A DNA stretch of 64,000 bases from NCBI GenBank assembly GCA_022828595.1, contig JAKGHH010000001.1:68692401-68756400 (forward strand), in the 5' to 3' direction. The position numbers were made by a program, and so were the translations under genes. A model generated the notes under the pieces. That model saw only the letters and a program-made list of their open reading frames with translations, ran no database searches and was not told the origin of the DNA. Below are positions 1 to 12,673 of this stretch, one piece after another. Numbering within the stretch: the stretch's first letter is position 1; every line of letters begins with the position of its first letter. Origin of the DNA: Nelumbo lutea (taxonomy: Eukaryota; Streptophyta; Magnoliopsida; Proteales; Nelumbonaceae).

Positions 1-372
1 CTCTATGATATTATCACTTTTAAAATATATAATATATTTTAACAAATTATACTATAAAAAAATCTGTACATGTTGAAAATTAATTAAGTTTGGCATGATA
101 TGAGTCTTGAAACGAGTATGTAGCTTTTAAAACTAGGTATTAAAACATGATATAAATATATTCCATAGAAACCCATGCTTGTATCTTTGTCCGAGATTTT
201 AGCCGTATCTGTGTTCTGTGTCAGTATCAGTATCTGGGTATCATAGGTTTAGGATTGAAGGAAATTTTTCTTGCAGTAATTAGGTGCTTTTTGGCAGCCC
301 TAAGTTCAGTTCATGTGGGTCTAAGCAGAAGTAAATAAAAGTAAAAAGAAAAAGAACTATGTTGGAACTAAC

Positions 373-3300
373 CTTTTTAAAACGAAATTCCCACACATGA
401 TCACAGAGGTCCTCCTTGATAATGCGGTTCTGAGAGAAAAAGAATTCAAGATTAGGAATTGCACGCAATTTATCTTCCAACTACCGACAATTACTGCTAA
501 CATCGATATAAACAAATTATTTTCAGCGGTATGAATCACTTCCATAGGATGAATTTTGGTTCTGAAATATCTCTGATTTGCACCCCTAACTAAAACTGTA
601 ATAGTAAGGAAAATTCTCATTGGTACTATATGGTAAGAGACATGCACCTGTGGAACAACACTGAAACATGAAGCAAGTTACTTGGTCCAAGAGAAGCATT
701 GGCTGTTTACAACCACGATTATGTTATTTTAGGGGTTGGATGATAATGTGTGGTAACAGTAATTGCAGCAATGGAAGCATAGACTGGAATTGGTGCCTCA
801 GCTAAAATGGTGGAAGGAAAGCTCTCATCGGGAAGTACATCCTATGATTTAGACATAACTTTGGTACCAAAAAAAAAAAAAAAGACGGGGCTCTGAAGAG
901 TACTCAATCATGAATCAATTGCTTATTACTATTGAATGACAATGCATCATTATGATCTCTGAAACTCAACTTAGCAAAGCCTTAGTTCATTTCTTGAAGA
1001 GATCCTCATTCCTCAATTGTGATTTGTGAGAGATGAGAAATTACTTAAAAAGGATCCTAATCTCAAATACCCAAACAAATATGATCGGGCGTATCAAATG
1101 TTGTAGAAATGTTAATTTCTAATCGATAGGGAATAAATTTGTAATTTTACCTTATATTAACAAATCTGCCAACAGATAGAGTTTTCATTCTTCCATATCA
1201 CATTCTTCCTTCTTCCACCAAATCACTAATTGGCACCAGAGCATCCTATAGTTTTCTTCCTCTTAGATTTTTTGTCCAAGAAACTTGCTGACATCTCTAA
1301 CTATACGCATTATGTCAGAAGGGGTACAGCCAGTCTTCTACATCTAAGGAATAAAAACCTAGATTTTGATAGATTATACTTTTTAGGTTTTTACTGATGA
1401 TGTTTTGCAGATTGGTTGAAGCCTTTTTGTTACTTCCAAGGAATGCAAAAATCAGAAATTTTAGTTTATTGTTTTCTAGCTGGTATATATGGTGGGATCA
1501 CTTCTGTGCAATCCATATGACATTTCTGGTATTACCAAAAAAAAATGACATTCATGGATTGATAGGACTTTGTCTCACAAATTTGGGTTGATTTTCTATT
1601 TTTTTTGTGTAATTTCTTCTACACCATGTCAGTGTTATCAAAGCATTGACGATCAATCGATACTCACGATGTGGTTCCCTAGGGCAACTAAGCATTATGC
1701 TCTCTTTGAGGAAGCATGCATGTTGCCTTTCTATATTTTCTTCATTGGATAATGTTGAAGTTTGTAAGATATTCGAAAAAATTATTTGTGGGTTGAAGCG
1801 ATCTTTTGGAACTTGGTTTAATGGGTTGAATAAAGCTGTTACAAAGGTCGGGTATTCTCAAAGTCATACAGAAAATACACAGTATATCAAACATGATGAG
1901 AAATCTACTACTTTTCTCAATGTGTATGCAGATGATATTATCATGACTGGGAATTTCCATGCAATGATTCAACAATTTAAACCTTTATTGGCTTCAATTT
2001 TTTTTTTTTATTATTGACTGTTGGAACTTCATTAATATGAATGAAAGAATAACATGTACAATAGGATGCTGAAATCCCACATTGAGCCATTGGCTCCTAA
2101 TCCCAAGCTTGCTATTTGTACATTGGTATGTTCCCCCAAAACAACAATGCCCTATTCACTCCTTGTTTGGTATGGAATTTGCCAAACTATTGGCTGATCT
2201 TTACACCCAATTGACAATTGCATCCAACTCTCCGCCAGATATTTAGTTTCCCTCATAATATGTCAGTATTGCCAAGATGTTTAGTCCTTATTTCTCAACT
2301 CGCCTACTACAACCTTGGAAGATCCTTCGACCACTAGGTTTCTGAAATTGAATAATATTCTCATCTTCAACTCACCACTAGATTTCTATCTTAAGAATAT
2401 GAGATTAAAGATTTAGGAAGTTTCAAATATTTCTCAACGTTGTAGTAGCCATATCAAGGAAAACACATCTTCTTCTCACAGAGAAACTACATTCTAGATT
2501 TGTTGAAGGATATAAAGAACCAAGTTCTAAACCGAGGGATATGCCTATAAATCCAAGCATGGACTCAATGTTCATGAAGGGGAATTGGTAGTAGATGAAG
2601 GAAAATTATAGAAACTTGTAGGGTGTCCGCTCTACCTATTGTTGACCAAGCCAGGCATTACTTATGCCATGTGTGTGATCATTTAGTATATTTATACTCT
2701 GTGTGTTCCACGTAAAGAAGTTGATTATTCTTAGATATTTAAAACATTCTCCTAGAAAAGGACTTTTCTTTTCAAATCATAGTTATCTGCAAGTAGAAGT
2801 ACATACTGATGCAAATTGTGTTGGGGCTATAGATGATGGAATATAGACTACTTGTTTTTGTACTATTGTTGGTGGAAATTTAGTAACACTGAGCAAGAAC
2901 AATAGTTCTTGCCCGATTAAGCAATGAATCTATATATATAGAACCATGGCTCCTGGTTTATCTAAGCTAATTGTAGCTTACACTACTAGCTACTATTAGG
3001 AGAACTTGGTGTATTTGCAGGTGGCCCTATGAAGTTGTAATACGACAATAAAGCTCCCATAACTCATAATTCCATTCATTGTACAGAACCAAACATGTTG
3101 AGGTTGATCTCATGAGGGAGATCAAGAAGTAATGCTTTCTGTTTGTGAAGACTAAAGACCAGCTTGTTGATTTCCTAAAGATGTTGCCATAACCAAGTTA
3201 AAGTGTACTTTGGGTAAGTTAAGCATGATCAATATATATGCTCCGCTTAACAAGAGTTCAGAGATATTAAGTTCTAATGTATAGGAAGCATATTCGTAAA

Positions 3301-6300
3301 ATCACATATTATTTGGTAATTATATTATTTTATAATGCATGAATATGCCTGCCAGCAGAGTTTCTTTCTTCTCTATCACGTTCTTCTTCTTAGAGCAATG
3401 GTTCTGTATTATAACTTCAAAATGATTATGGGAAGCACAACATGGTACTTCTTAGCAAAATCATTTGCATGATAGGCTGATAGTAATCAAGATAGACTCG
3501 GAACAGCAGTGAAACATGAAACAAAGTGTTTAAGTACACTCATAAGAGATGCAACATTATGAATATAGAAAGAAATTCACAATCTCGAAATGCAATTCCA
3601 AAAGAAACCTAACCCCAGGTATCCACTTAAATGTGATCAGACAGATTAAGTGACAAACCATTATATCAGAACTGCAATGAGAAAAATCACACAATATTCA
3701 TGACTACTAATATGGCACAGTTTGACATATACTTACACGTTTCCCATCCATGACAGAAAATGAAAAAGCAGCCAACTTTGATATTCCTTGGACCTGTGAC
3801 AAACGAGGTATGTGTGCTTTCCCTTGCCACAATTCCTTACACTGAAGAAGAATGAAAAGATTAACAAATTTTCTATATTACTAGAAAACCTGTTTAGAAG
3901 ACCACCAAGCATGCAAATTGTGCAGCAAGTTGGTGTATCTGTGAGAGCACAGAAAACCAATTATTTCTAGGAGTACAAAACCTACAAAAAAATTTTCCTG
4001 GTTAACAAGAATTTTTTTATTCTGAATTCTCAACGCACATGAAAGAAAACCATCCAGAGACAGCTCATACAGTAGGAAACCTCATTCTTCTACTTTTTTT
4101 TTTATCAGCAACACAGAAAATTGATTCATTAGATTAAAAAAGCATATACAACAAGAAGTTGTGGGCAGAAACAAGAAGCCCAGAGAAACTATCCCACTAT
4201 TTACAAAACAGCCCAGAACATAGAATGTCTCTGAATCCCGTGTTTAGCTAAACCATCAGCCATACTGTTTGCAGATCTCCTAATCCACCTTATTTGGATC
4301 TAATCCACCTTATTTGGATCAACATGTCTTTAGATATCCGCTTGAAGCACCTGAGTTTATTCCTTAGATTCATATTACTCCTTCCCCATCAACCTTACTC
4401 TTCTACTTTTCCTAGCTTGGTTGAATTTATGATGACAAAGGTCTTACATTTCAACGTGTTCCACACATTAATTAATAGTAGTAGGATTAAGGCTTTTTTT
4501 TTTTAATTTATCTTCATTAATGCTGTTATATGGTCTGGGCCATTAATGGGCTCTGCTATTTTTTATCTTCTATTATGCTTCTTATTGCTGCTGCCCAGTA
4601 TGGGAAGATTTGTCCTTATCCTTTTTTATTGTAATGCTCCTCTTATAATGAACAAAAGAGGACACACAACCAGTTCAGTTTTGCTCCCCAAAATACAATT
4701 TCTTTCTCTCAACTACATCTTCTTTTTCAGAATTGTTACTAGTTTATTATCTATTGAATCAATTAGTTTTGATCCCCAAAATCAATTAGTTTTAGACTGA
4801 TTATAGAATTTGGATCTGATTCTAAGAAGTCAAGTTGGTAACAAAGCAAACACTCTTCTTTTCTCTTTGAGTTTCTCCAATGCATCACTAGGATCAGCAG
4901 TGTGCGTGGAGAATTGAAGTTTCTGATCATCAGAGTTCATTTCACCTGATGTTTAGAATATTTTTGGATAATACATTAACTCAGTTTGCTGCCTAGAAGT
5001 GAGGTCTAGAGAATTCTGCCCAAAAATCAAGAAAAATCAGAAAATTCATTGCATTGGTTGATCGAAGGTCTTGGAACCAGATCAAAATGATTCAGTAGAA
5101 GCATGATGGATGGGTTGAAAGATACAGGTAAGCTGGGTGTTAAGCTTCTAGATACACCTACCTATCCTAACCATGGACTATCTGCATCTCTGATGGGGAG
5201 TTGCTCCAGAATTGAGGCATGTTTAAGAAATTTGTTGGCAGATTGCTATACTTATGCATTACTAAGCCTGGTACTAGTTATTCTGTGACTGTTATAAGTA
5301 TATGCACTCACCCAAAGATATACATTTGGCTGTAGCAGAGGATACTTGCATATTTGAAAGGACAGCTTGGGAAGGTATTTTTATATTCTAATCATGGCTA
5401 CATGAAGATAGAGGGGTTTATAGGTGCCAATTGGCTAGATCAATAGATGATAGGAGATTCACATCTAGTTACCATACGCTAATAGCAGGCAATCTTGTTT
5501 CTTGGAGAAGCAATAAATAGTTAGTTGTTAGCTACCTAGTCAAGTGTTGAGACTGAATATTGGGCTATGGTGCATGGAGTTTTAGAGATGCTACGGGTTT
5601 GGTCTTTTCTTGAAAATTTGAGGATATTTTATGAATTATAATATACCTATGTAGCTCTATGATAATAGGAGGTCGTAAGCATGGCCCATAATCCAGTTCA
5701 GCATGACAGAACTGAGCATGTAGAGGTTGACAGAGACTTCATTAGAGTGTGTAGTTTCAGGAGAAGTTATACACTGTTTAGAAAGGCTATTTATGTTAGC
5801 GAATGTTATGTGATAGTGGTAAAATCCACAACATTGAACAGCCAATTTTCCATTATCAATGCTTAGGTTGGTTTATCCTAGAGCCCTGATATGTGCCATT
5901 AAATGCCCTTACACAATCTTGTACCATGTCATGCAAGATTATGTGGTAACCTAACATAGGGGCTGGTACATAGAAGGCAAGGTCAATGTGTAGCAGTGCT
6001 TCAAAATACAACAAAGTATGCTCTGAATCCATAAGAAAATCCAGAGAGAAGTTGCTGGTTTTCTTCTAGTACCAAAGAACTACTAAAAACAACAAAGGAA
6101 AAAACAGAAATCACAAACACTGATTTCAAAAGGAGAAGAAAAGAAGCTACGTAGAAGAATAGAAATTAACTCACTCAATTTGTGTTCCATTCTCCTGTTA
6201 ACTCTTAAAAGTTTAGAAAATAAGCAAATACTAAAACTACTAATGGCAGATCTTCTAAAAAAATGGACACCTTAAAAGATAACAGCTGGCTAGAAAATAG

Positions 6301-8657
6301 ATAATAGAAATTTAGAAACTGCAGCCAGCTTCTAAATCTGGATACAGCCATTTGGTTCCTCCTTATCTTATATGTTTTAGTAACTTTGGGATGTTTGAAT
6401 TCCTCGAAAAATTGATATATTGTATCTTTTATTGCTGTTGAGGGTTGAATTATATCACAACCATTTGCCCAGTAGCAATAACGTTGGGTGAACATGAAGA
6501 CAGGAATTGGAATCCAATGCATACCTGGAAGTTGACTCAGCAAAGTAAAAAAGAAATATGGTCTCGGAACACATCCATAAATTTGGTAACTGAGGCATCC
6601 ACACGATACTGCCATCCTGAATCTGCATACAGCTGGCCACACTTGCATCTTTATCATATGCAATATCAAATAACTCCAACAAAATCTCCATTAGAGGTCT
6701 GTCTCCTCACCAGCAGTCCTTCCTGAACCTGACTTTCAGCCCATTTCCTACCTTGTACTCTTCACCGAACAAACACTGCACTTTTTCAATCCCCTTCCAC
6801 ACAGAACACCCATAAGTTTGAGAAGCTTCACCTGGCTCCCACCCCATAATTAGCCTGGATTACCCTCTTCCATAACCCACCCTGCTTTTCCCTGAACCTC
6901 CAAAACCATTTACCTAGCATAGCTTTATTTACTTCCCTCAGCCTCCTTACACCTATACCGCCAATACTTTTGGCCTGCACACCTTACTCCAACTAACGAG
7001 ATGATATTTCTTTTCCTCCTTTCACCCCCTCCATAAGAAAGACAAAGACCTATGGATTGTTAGAAGAAAACAATTTATAAAAAGCGCCCCCCTCAACAAT
7101 CTGTTGATTGTTGGAATCTGATAGGTGTCTGACACAGACTGGGCCTTAGGATCACCAAAATGTTGCTAAAAACACTCACAGAAAACAAACAGCAAAGAGA
7201 GGAGAATCAAAATAGTCCAAGAAAAAACTGTTTTGTCTGCTCTCCAGCTCTTTGGAACAATAGAAATTTCCTACTCATTAATCTAGGAAAAGTGTATAGT
7301 TAATAAAAAATGTCAAAGATATTATTTAATTTTCCTGCAAATAGTTTTATGCTTTTAAACAAGAAAGTAAAAAAATGAAAGGAATCAGATTGAATAAGGA
7401 TGAACAATCAAGTAGCATAGTAATACAACTTAAGAAAGTTTGAGGTCAATTTAATGGGAAGTTACATTATTCTTGGATAACTTAAACTAATTAGTGTATC
7501 ATAAATTATAAGACATAAGACAAAGAAAATTAATAAAAAACAGAATAAATTACAATAAATTAGCAGTATCTCTGTCCTACATGTATTTACAACTATAACC
7601 ATAAACGATAACACTGTTTTCCGTTATTAAAAAACAGGAGATAAGGAAAGAAAATAAAAATAACAAAACAAAAGTAGGGAAACTAAAGGAGTTTCTTTTG
7701 TTTGTTTACACAGAAAAAAGCGCAACACCCAAAGTAGTGCTCAAACTCAAAGAACAGTTACGATAATTGAAACACTAATACACATCTGTTTCGGGGGCAT
7801 ACCATTTCTAGATTCATCAAATATTCAATGTCAAAGCTGGAAAGGCTGGAAAGGCTGGAAATCTTCTTAAGACAATGGCCTCAAAAGTCAAACCAGAGTT
7901 GTTTGTCAATGTTTCAGCAGCTAAGGGAGCTGCATGGTTTGTAGCCTTTGATAAGATTATCAGGATGGTATCTTGGTTGCATGCTGCGAATGCAATATAG
8001 AAATAAATGAATTGATCATATCAGTAGCCCTAGAAGAATCACCAATGATCCAAATGGACAACCAAATAAATAATTCTGGATTGTCCATCAAAATTGCGAT
8101 TCTTGATGAGTCAAATACATATCGAGACTCCCTATGAGCTTAATGGCTCTTGATGATCACTAGAAATGATAACCCTTATGTTCTTGATGGATCAAATATA
8201 TAAATAAACCTAGTAGGTCAAAACATTAACAGAGACTGGAAACAATTCAGCTTAACTGGAAGCCAAACACGAAACAAGAGAACAGAAAACAAAACATCAA
8301 AACAGAAAGAAAGAGAGAATGGCAGATAATAACCTTACTGCTCCAAATACTGTTGCTGGAAGCAACGCTATGCCATCCACGAGAGACAAGCAGGGAGAAT
8401 GCCAAGCTGCGAGCGTCAAGACGGCTCAGTATCATCAACATTATATCCGAGCCAAACACCACCAGAGGATCCTGAAGAAGCTCCGACCCCTCTCTTTCTA
8501 CTTCCTCATGCTGTTCTTCCCTCAACCTCTTCCCCCTTTTCTCATTCCGCTCCATTGCTCGTCCTCCTCCATTAAGTCCACCGTAATCAGCCACAGACAT
8601 CTCTCTCTTCATCACAGTCCCCTCCATTTGCTGATACTTGTTCTCCTCCACCACCAC
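373..8657 (-). CDS. F-box protein gene, first three exons (3' part beyond left edge)
   Basis: Three exons on the minus strand join in frame: exon 1 8657-8334 (108 codons), exon 2 3841-3737 (35 codons), exon 3 429-373 (19 codons). All have canonical sites: donors GTTATT, GTAAGT and GTTAGT, acceptors TTCAG and CTCAG, all phase 0. Exon 1 has a charged, low-complexity N-terminus (residues 1-60) and then an F-box at about residues 64-108 (DPLVVFGSDIMLMILSRL, then WHSVASSNSIW). Exon 2 starts CKELWQGKAHIPRLS, as expected directly after a plant F-box; exon 3 contains EDLCDHVWEFRF. F-box proteins recruit substrates to SCF E3 ubiquitin ligases through SKP1; this substrate is unknown. The Met at 8657 is the only start that gives the full exon. 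The rest of the substrate-binding part must lie left of position 1. Introns of 4.5 and 3.3 kb are full of transposon remnants. The subfamily name is not certain. Confidence 0.85.
1099..3397 (+). mobile_element. Degenerate Ty1/Copia element in intron 2 of the F-box gene
   Basis: A decayed Copia element lies antisense to the host gene. A 5' LTR remnant (about 1099-1228) and a 3' LTR remnant (about 3254-3397) can be aligned by eye. A primer-binding site at 1231-1242 (TGGCACCAGAGC) differs by two bases from the usual tRNA-iMet site TGGTATCAGAGC. Reverse transcriptase is recognisable at 1740-1990 (CGLKRSFGTWFNGLNKAV, then VYADDIIMTGN). RNase H fragments run through 2780-3180 in shifting frames (equivalents of YTDADWAGAIDD, GGNLV and the VEVD region). 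Gag and integrase are absent or unrecognisable. Many stops and frameshifts show an old insertion. Confidence 0.8.
4094..4398 (-). mobile_element. 5'-truncated L1-type LINE, 3' end with poly(A) tail
   Basis: Read on the minus strand, 4370-4170 encodes the end of a plant L1 RNase H domain (RSANSMADGLAKHGIQRHSMFW). A poly(A) run follows at the low-coordinate end (T-run 4094-4103 on the plus strand). The copy is flanked by a probable target-site duplication TCTTCTACTTTT (about 4086-4097 and 4399-4410), as expected of target-primed reverse transcription. A 20-bp unit is duplicated in tandem at about 4279-4318. It sits in intron 1 of the F-box gene, in the same orientation as that gene. Confidence 0.75.
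4521..5870 (+). mobile_element. Degenerate, internally deleted Ty1/Copia element in intron 1 of the F-box gene
   Basis: A probable LTR (about 4521-4825) is followed by a primer-binding-site match TTGGTAACAAAGC at 4835-4847. After a short spacer, coding remnants begin at about 5105 (LKDTGKLGVKLLDTP, the RT/RNase H linker of Copia pol). They continue into RNase H: about 5410-5520 (SIDDRRF, AGNLVSW) and 5681 (AHNPVQHDRTEHVEVDRDFI). Gag, protease, integrase and most of RT are missing, so a large internal deletion has occurred. Stops and frameshifts are frequent. Orientation is antisense to the F-box gene. Confidence 0.75.
6450..7080 (-). mobile_element. L1-type LINE fragment (region after reverse transcriptase)
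   Basis: The minus strand from about 7060 down reads as the post-RT region of plant L1 ORF2: SKVCRPKVLGGIGVRRLREV, NKAMLGKWFWRF and LWKRVIQANYG, then VGNGLKVRF and, from 6691, MEILLELFDIAYDKDASVAS. Frames change several times and no intact reading frame remains. The fragment lies in intron 1 of the F-box gene. It could be part of the same insertion as the LINE end at 4.1-4.4 kb, but this is unproven. Confidence 0.65.
7081..8333. other. Remainder of F-box intron 1, no gene seen
   Basis: AT-rich non-coding DNA between the LINE fragment and exon 1. No open frame with family resemblance and no convincing repeat boundary was seen on either strand. A short triplicate of the decamer AAAGGCTGGA is present near 7840-7860. 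Confidence 0.5.
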
Positions 8658-8783
8658 TTCTCACAGAGACAGACACAAGAGATGGGAAAGAGAGACAGAA
8701 GGAGGATCCAGAGAGCGACAGAGAGACACGAAAACAGTTTTACTTTCAACCCGCAGTCACAACTCGCTCAGTCACTTCTTTGA

Positions 8784-9605
8784 CTCGACTTGTTAACTCG
8801 TATTTTTATTACAAGGGCAATATCTATTACAAGAGATTGTAACTGGGTCGGGTACCATACTGGTCAGATTCAAAGCGAACTCGACCTGAAGTCGCTCCAA
8901 TCCGAACCCTGACCGACTCGTTCTCCATATTACCATAGTTCATATAGTGTGCCTATACTCAACCAAGCATGTAGATAACTAGATATTAGAACGGGTCCAC
9001 TTCATACCAATCCGAAATAAGAGTAACCCGATTCAGTAACATCATTGATCCAAACACTTGTAATGACTAAATTAACCTTGCTTTGGGACTAAAATTACTG
9101 CTTTAGTAACGCTTTGGCGGATATGCTGAGCTACTGCTGAACAGTAAAGCAGTGAGTCGGTGAAAGTGAGTTCTTTTTAGCTTGGGCGGTGGCAAGTGTG
9201 GCAAGCGAACATGAAATGACCATTATACGCCTAAAATGAACGTTTATTGACCAAAATACCCTTTCCTACGTTGTCAATGGCATCATGGCGCCCTCATTGT
9301 GCGTTGCGTTTAATGGCCGTTAGTCCATCAAACGGGAATTCGCATCAGCGCCCCACATACCATCCCAGCCGTGTGTATTGGGAACATCTCCCAATCTGAA
9401 CTCATAAAATGGTATAGAAACAAGCATTTTTAAAAGCTCATTTTCAGTTTGAGTATTACATGCCAAGACCCAAAATTTGCAACCAAGATGCCCAAGGTCA
9501 AAATTTTTCATTTGAAAAACATAATCAAAACCAAATCACAAATATTGCGGGGCCTAAATTATTGAGGTGGCCTTTGGTTGCGATGCAAATTTATGTGCAC
9601 TCATG
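8784..9605. other. Region upstream of the F-box gene
   Basis: This is 5' flanking DNA of the minus-strand F-box gene and should hold its promoter and 5' UTR; no clear TATA box was picked out. The stretch 8850-8940 (CTGGTCAGATTC to CTGACCGACTCGTTCTCC) resembles the ends of the MITE-like repeat at 9.61-9.94 kb. It may be a fragment of the same family. No gene is seen. Confidence 0.4.
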
Positions 9606-9611
9606 CAAAAT

Positions 9612-9938
9612 CATGGTTTTCAAAACTGAACCGGACCGGATGGTCAGACCAGAAAAACCAAGAACTGGTCAAGTGATCAGTTCTGCTTTTTTCTAAAACT
9701 GGATATTTGCAATATATATATATATATATATATATTGATTTGGTCAGTCAATCGCTAATTCGAGCGCTGGAGTCGTTCAATGGCTTTGGTTGATTTTGAT
9801 TTTGATTTTTTAAATTTGTATTTTTTTTATCAGAATGAACTAATCATTTGGTTTGAACTATCAGACCGTTCAACCCGAGAATCGAACCCCTGACCAATTC
9901 GTTCTCCAAATCGATTTAAAAAACCTTGTGCAAAACTA
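9612..9938. repeat. MITE-like inverted-repeat element with a (TA)n core
   Basis: The left part (GGTTTTCAAAACTGAACCGG and on, containing GGATGGTCAGACC) and the right part (TGACCAATTCGTTCTCC to TTTAAAAAACC) are imperfect inverted copies rich in GAACCG/GGTC motifs. A (TA)n tract lies inside at about 9713-9735. There is no coding capacity. Such small GGTTTT..AAAACC elements are common near plant genes. Exact ends and target duplication are not certain. Confidence 0.5.
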
Positions 9939-10313
9939 TGGTAGTGCAATAGAGTTTGAATCAGCTGCCAATACATGGTCTCAGCATCCCAACCAGCTAT
10001 TGCAGCCATAATTCATCGGGAACTTCTCCATATGGCATGAATAACAAGGGCAAATGTGTAACTGCAGTGGCCTGCTAGGATAATGTTGGAAGCATTTTGT
10101 TGGTAGCATATTCTTACCCTGTTTTATTTTTGCTTCAAAATTTACCTCATTTTATTTAATTGCAGTAAAAATAAAGTAAAATAAGACCTGAAAGCAGCAC
10201 AAATAAAACCCAAAACAAAATTAAGTCAAAATTTGTATTTTTGTTTTACTTGCATTCTCATATTTGGCAAACACCCCCCTAACCAGGTCCGAATACTTAT
10301 TTTAAAATTCTTA

Positions 10314-10679
10314 GAGCTGCAAATGGATTGGATCTAATGTAACATCGATTTTCATTTCAGATTAGATTCATTTATGCCAGATTCAAATATCTATTTAATC
10401 AATAATCAGATTAAATCCAAACATCATCCATTTATAGTCCAATCAAAATTGGATATTGCTTGATCCGTTTTGCTAGGATCCAATCTGATACAATCTATTT
10501 TTTATAATTTAATTTATATTTAATTTGTATAGATTTACTAATATATCAATCAAATCGAATTTGAATCTATGTTTTGCAAATTGGTCGGATATTAGATTAC
10601 ATTAGAATTTTGTCATATTCTTATTGGATCAAATTCAAATATACCCCATCCAAATTGGATAGGATCCATTTGCGGCCCC
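10314..10679. repeat. MITE-like element with terminal inverted repeats GC(T/C)GCAAATGGAT
   Basis: The left terminus (GAGCTGCAAATGGATTGGAT) and the reverse complement of the right terminus (GGGGCCGCAAATGGATCCTA) match, forming imperfect terminal inverted repeats around about 330 bp of AT-rich non-coding DNA full of GGAT/ATCC motifs. The ends resemble hAT-type miniature elements. A clean 8-bp target duplication was not recognised. Confidence 0.6.
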
Positions 10680-12610
10680 AAAAAATTTTATGGAGAAAGA
10701 ATTAAAATTCTCTCCCATTCCTCTCCTATGAACAACAAACGTAGCCTTATGGTTGCATGAGCAGGGCGCATTTATCCGTATTCAAGTTCAGGATAAGGCA
10801 GTTCTTGTCATGTTCTGAATCTGAAAACGAACAAACAAACAAACAAACTTCTCTGAATCAGTGTTTCGGTATGCAAGCTGACAAACACACATACACACGT
10901 GATAAAACAATACTTTCTCTCATGCAGGGGAGTCCTACATGAAGCCATTAGACAATCAGACTACGTGGCCATCCAAAGTGAAGAGATCGGATTTACTCCT
11001 TACAGACCATACCTCACACTAACTTGACAATATCAGCTTCGGTGTTGTGCATAATACAGTACACGACATCAGTCTTGCACAGGCGGAGCCCATGTTTCAG
11101 ATCGATTGGTAGAGGATTCAGTCTTATCTTCATCCTAGAGACGGGAAGTAGAGAATAAGGGAAGGTATACAATCATCTGGTATGTGGTCCCAAATCATAA
11201 AATGATTTTTCCAAAATACAAGAAAAATAGATTCCCACCTTCAAAACCTATGTTGGCACAAAATGGATTAATAACAAAAGCCGGATGGTGGAGATGATTA
11301 CAGATATCATAACAATGTGAATGTAAATAAATGATCTCAACCGTTCAATTTTAATGTATCCATTCAAAATAAAATCGTTAAAGAAATTTTGGGGTTATTA
11401 TACTCCCCTTCACCTTTTTCCTATTTTTGTTAAATATACCTTTACTTTTCAAAACCTTCAAGAAACCCCTCTATCAAAGATTTTTTTTTTTATTTTTTTA
11501 TTTAATACTTACCTTCCCTCAGGTCTACGTTAGTGACCATTAACGATGGTTGTCCAGGTAAGCCATTAATTGTTTTTAGTGACCAAAATAACACTGATCC
11601 TCTGTCAAATAATTGTTTAAAAATTGAAATCAAGAAGAAAAACAAAAAACAAAAAATATTTCATCTTTTATCATCCTCAACACAAAGGTCCCAATTCCCA
11701 AGCCCGTTTGGATGGAGATAAACCCCAAAATCTCAAATGGAGGGATAGTATAATAAATTTTATCATTGCACAATTTTAGATCATGACAAAGTCAAAGGGA
11801 GAGGGTAGTATAGTAAATTAAAAAAAAAAAACCATTCATCTCCATTAATGGTAGATCCTTGACCGGGGGTTTTAGTTTAGGTAATAACCTGGAATTTTGG
11901 GAAGTTAATGTACTCATGGTCAAAATATTCATCTGATCAGGGCTAATGTTGGGGTGGATCCATATTTAATTCTGGGTCAACCTAATTGGATCGGATGCAA
12001 GCCTTAAACTTAGACAGGTAGATATCTCTATTATCTTTATTCATCCTATCTGACTATCTCTTAACAAAAAAATAAAAAGTAAATATATGGTTTGACATCC
12101 ATATATAATCATAAAATGAACAACCCAGTAACAATATACACTTTGATAACAAAATAAAAAATAAAAAATAAAAAATAAGAATTCCCATGTTCGCTCAACA
12201 ACAACAACAATAAATTAATAATAAAGCCAGATGGAACCCCAATTGATTTCAACAATTCAATTTGAATACATCCACTAAGAAAATTGAAACTAAGTGGATG
12301 GTTATCCATAAAGCAGAATATCAAGAAACCCAAGCAAGTATAATACTAAGAAACTTATATTATAATTAGTTGTTAAATATAAGATTTATTATAACTAGTT
12401 AAATATAAGAATCTCTACCACCTACTCTGATCAACAGTCAGAAATATTAAACATCAATAGAAAGTTATTACATCAAATTTTATTCCAAGAGGTAGATCCA
12501 CCATCAAACTCTTAAGGTGTTCTTTGGCTCCCAAAAGGATTCATTTTTGTCAACAATTCATAAATTAATAAAAAGGAAGCTCAGAGCCCAATCAAGAACA
12601 CTCCCATCAC
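10680..12610. other. Intergenic DNA upstream of the first GST copy, duplicated in part
   Basis: No gene is seen. Parts of this stretch (about 11,274-11,390 and 12,200-12,340) align by eye with the upstream region of the second GST copy (17,130-17,420). Shared blocks include TTCAATTTTAATGTATCCATTCA and GATGGTTATCCAT. The unit duplicated in the GST array is therefore larger than the coding region. Homopolymer T and A tracts occur near 11,480 and 11,820. Confidence 0.5.
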
Positions 12611-12618
12611 TATATAAA
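12611..12618 (+). promoter_or_regulatory. TATA box of first GST copy
   Basis: TATATAAA lies 63 bp before the ancestral ATG. It is at the same place as the TATATATAT of the intact copy, after the shared CATCAC/AATCAC and before GCAGCCC/GCAACCC. The promoter core of this copy is therefore preserved although the coding region is broken. Confidence 0.6.
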
Positions 12619-12673
12619 GCAGCCCTGTTGTGTAGAAGGCCATCCATATCCATTTTTTTTAGAATATCATAAC

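Noticed and set aside
357..647. Minus-strand frame with RYFRTKIHPMEV near F-box exon 3
   Set aside because: Considered as an extra F-box exon, but exon 2 joins directly to exon 3 in phase and no matching splice sites frame this segment.
5103..5288. Small gene with start MMDGLKDTGKLG
   Set aside because: Part of the Copia RT/RNase H linker (LLKDTGKLGVKLLDTP) of a decayed element.
6205..6669. 154-codon open frame on the minus strand
   Set aside because: Overlaps the L1 fragment in a different frame; the L1-like reading (AYDKDASVAS) explains the region better.
8319..8783. 154-codon open frame on the plus strand
   Set aside because: It is the complement of F-box exon 1 and its 5' UTR; low-complexity His/Ser/Leu composition and no family resemblance.
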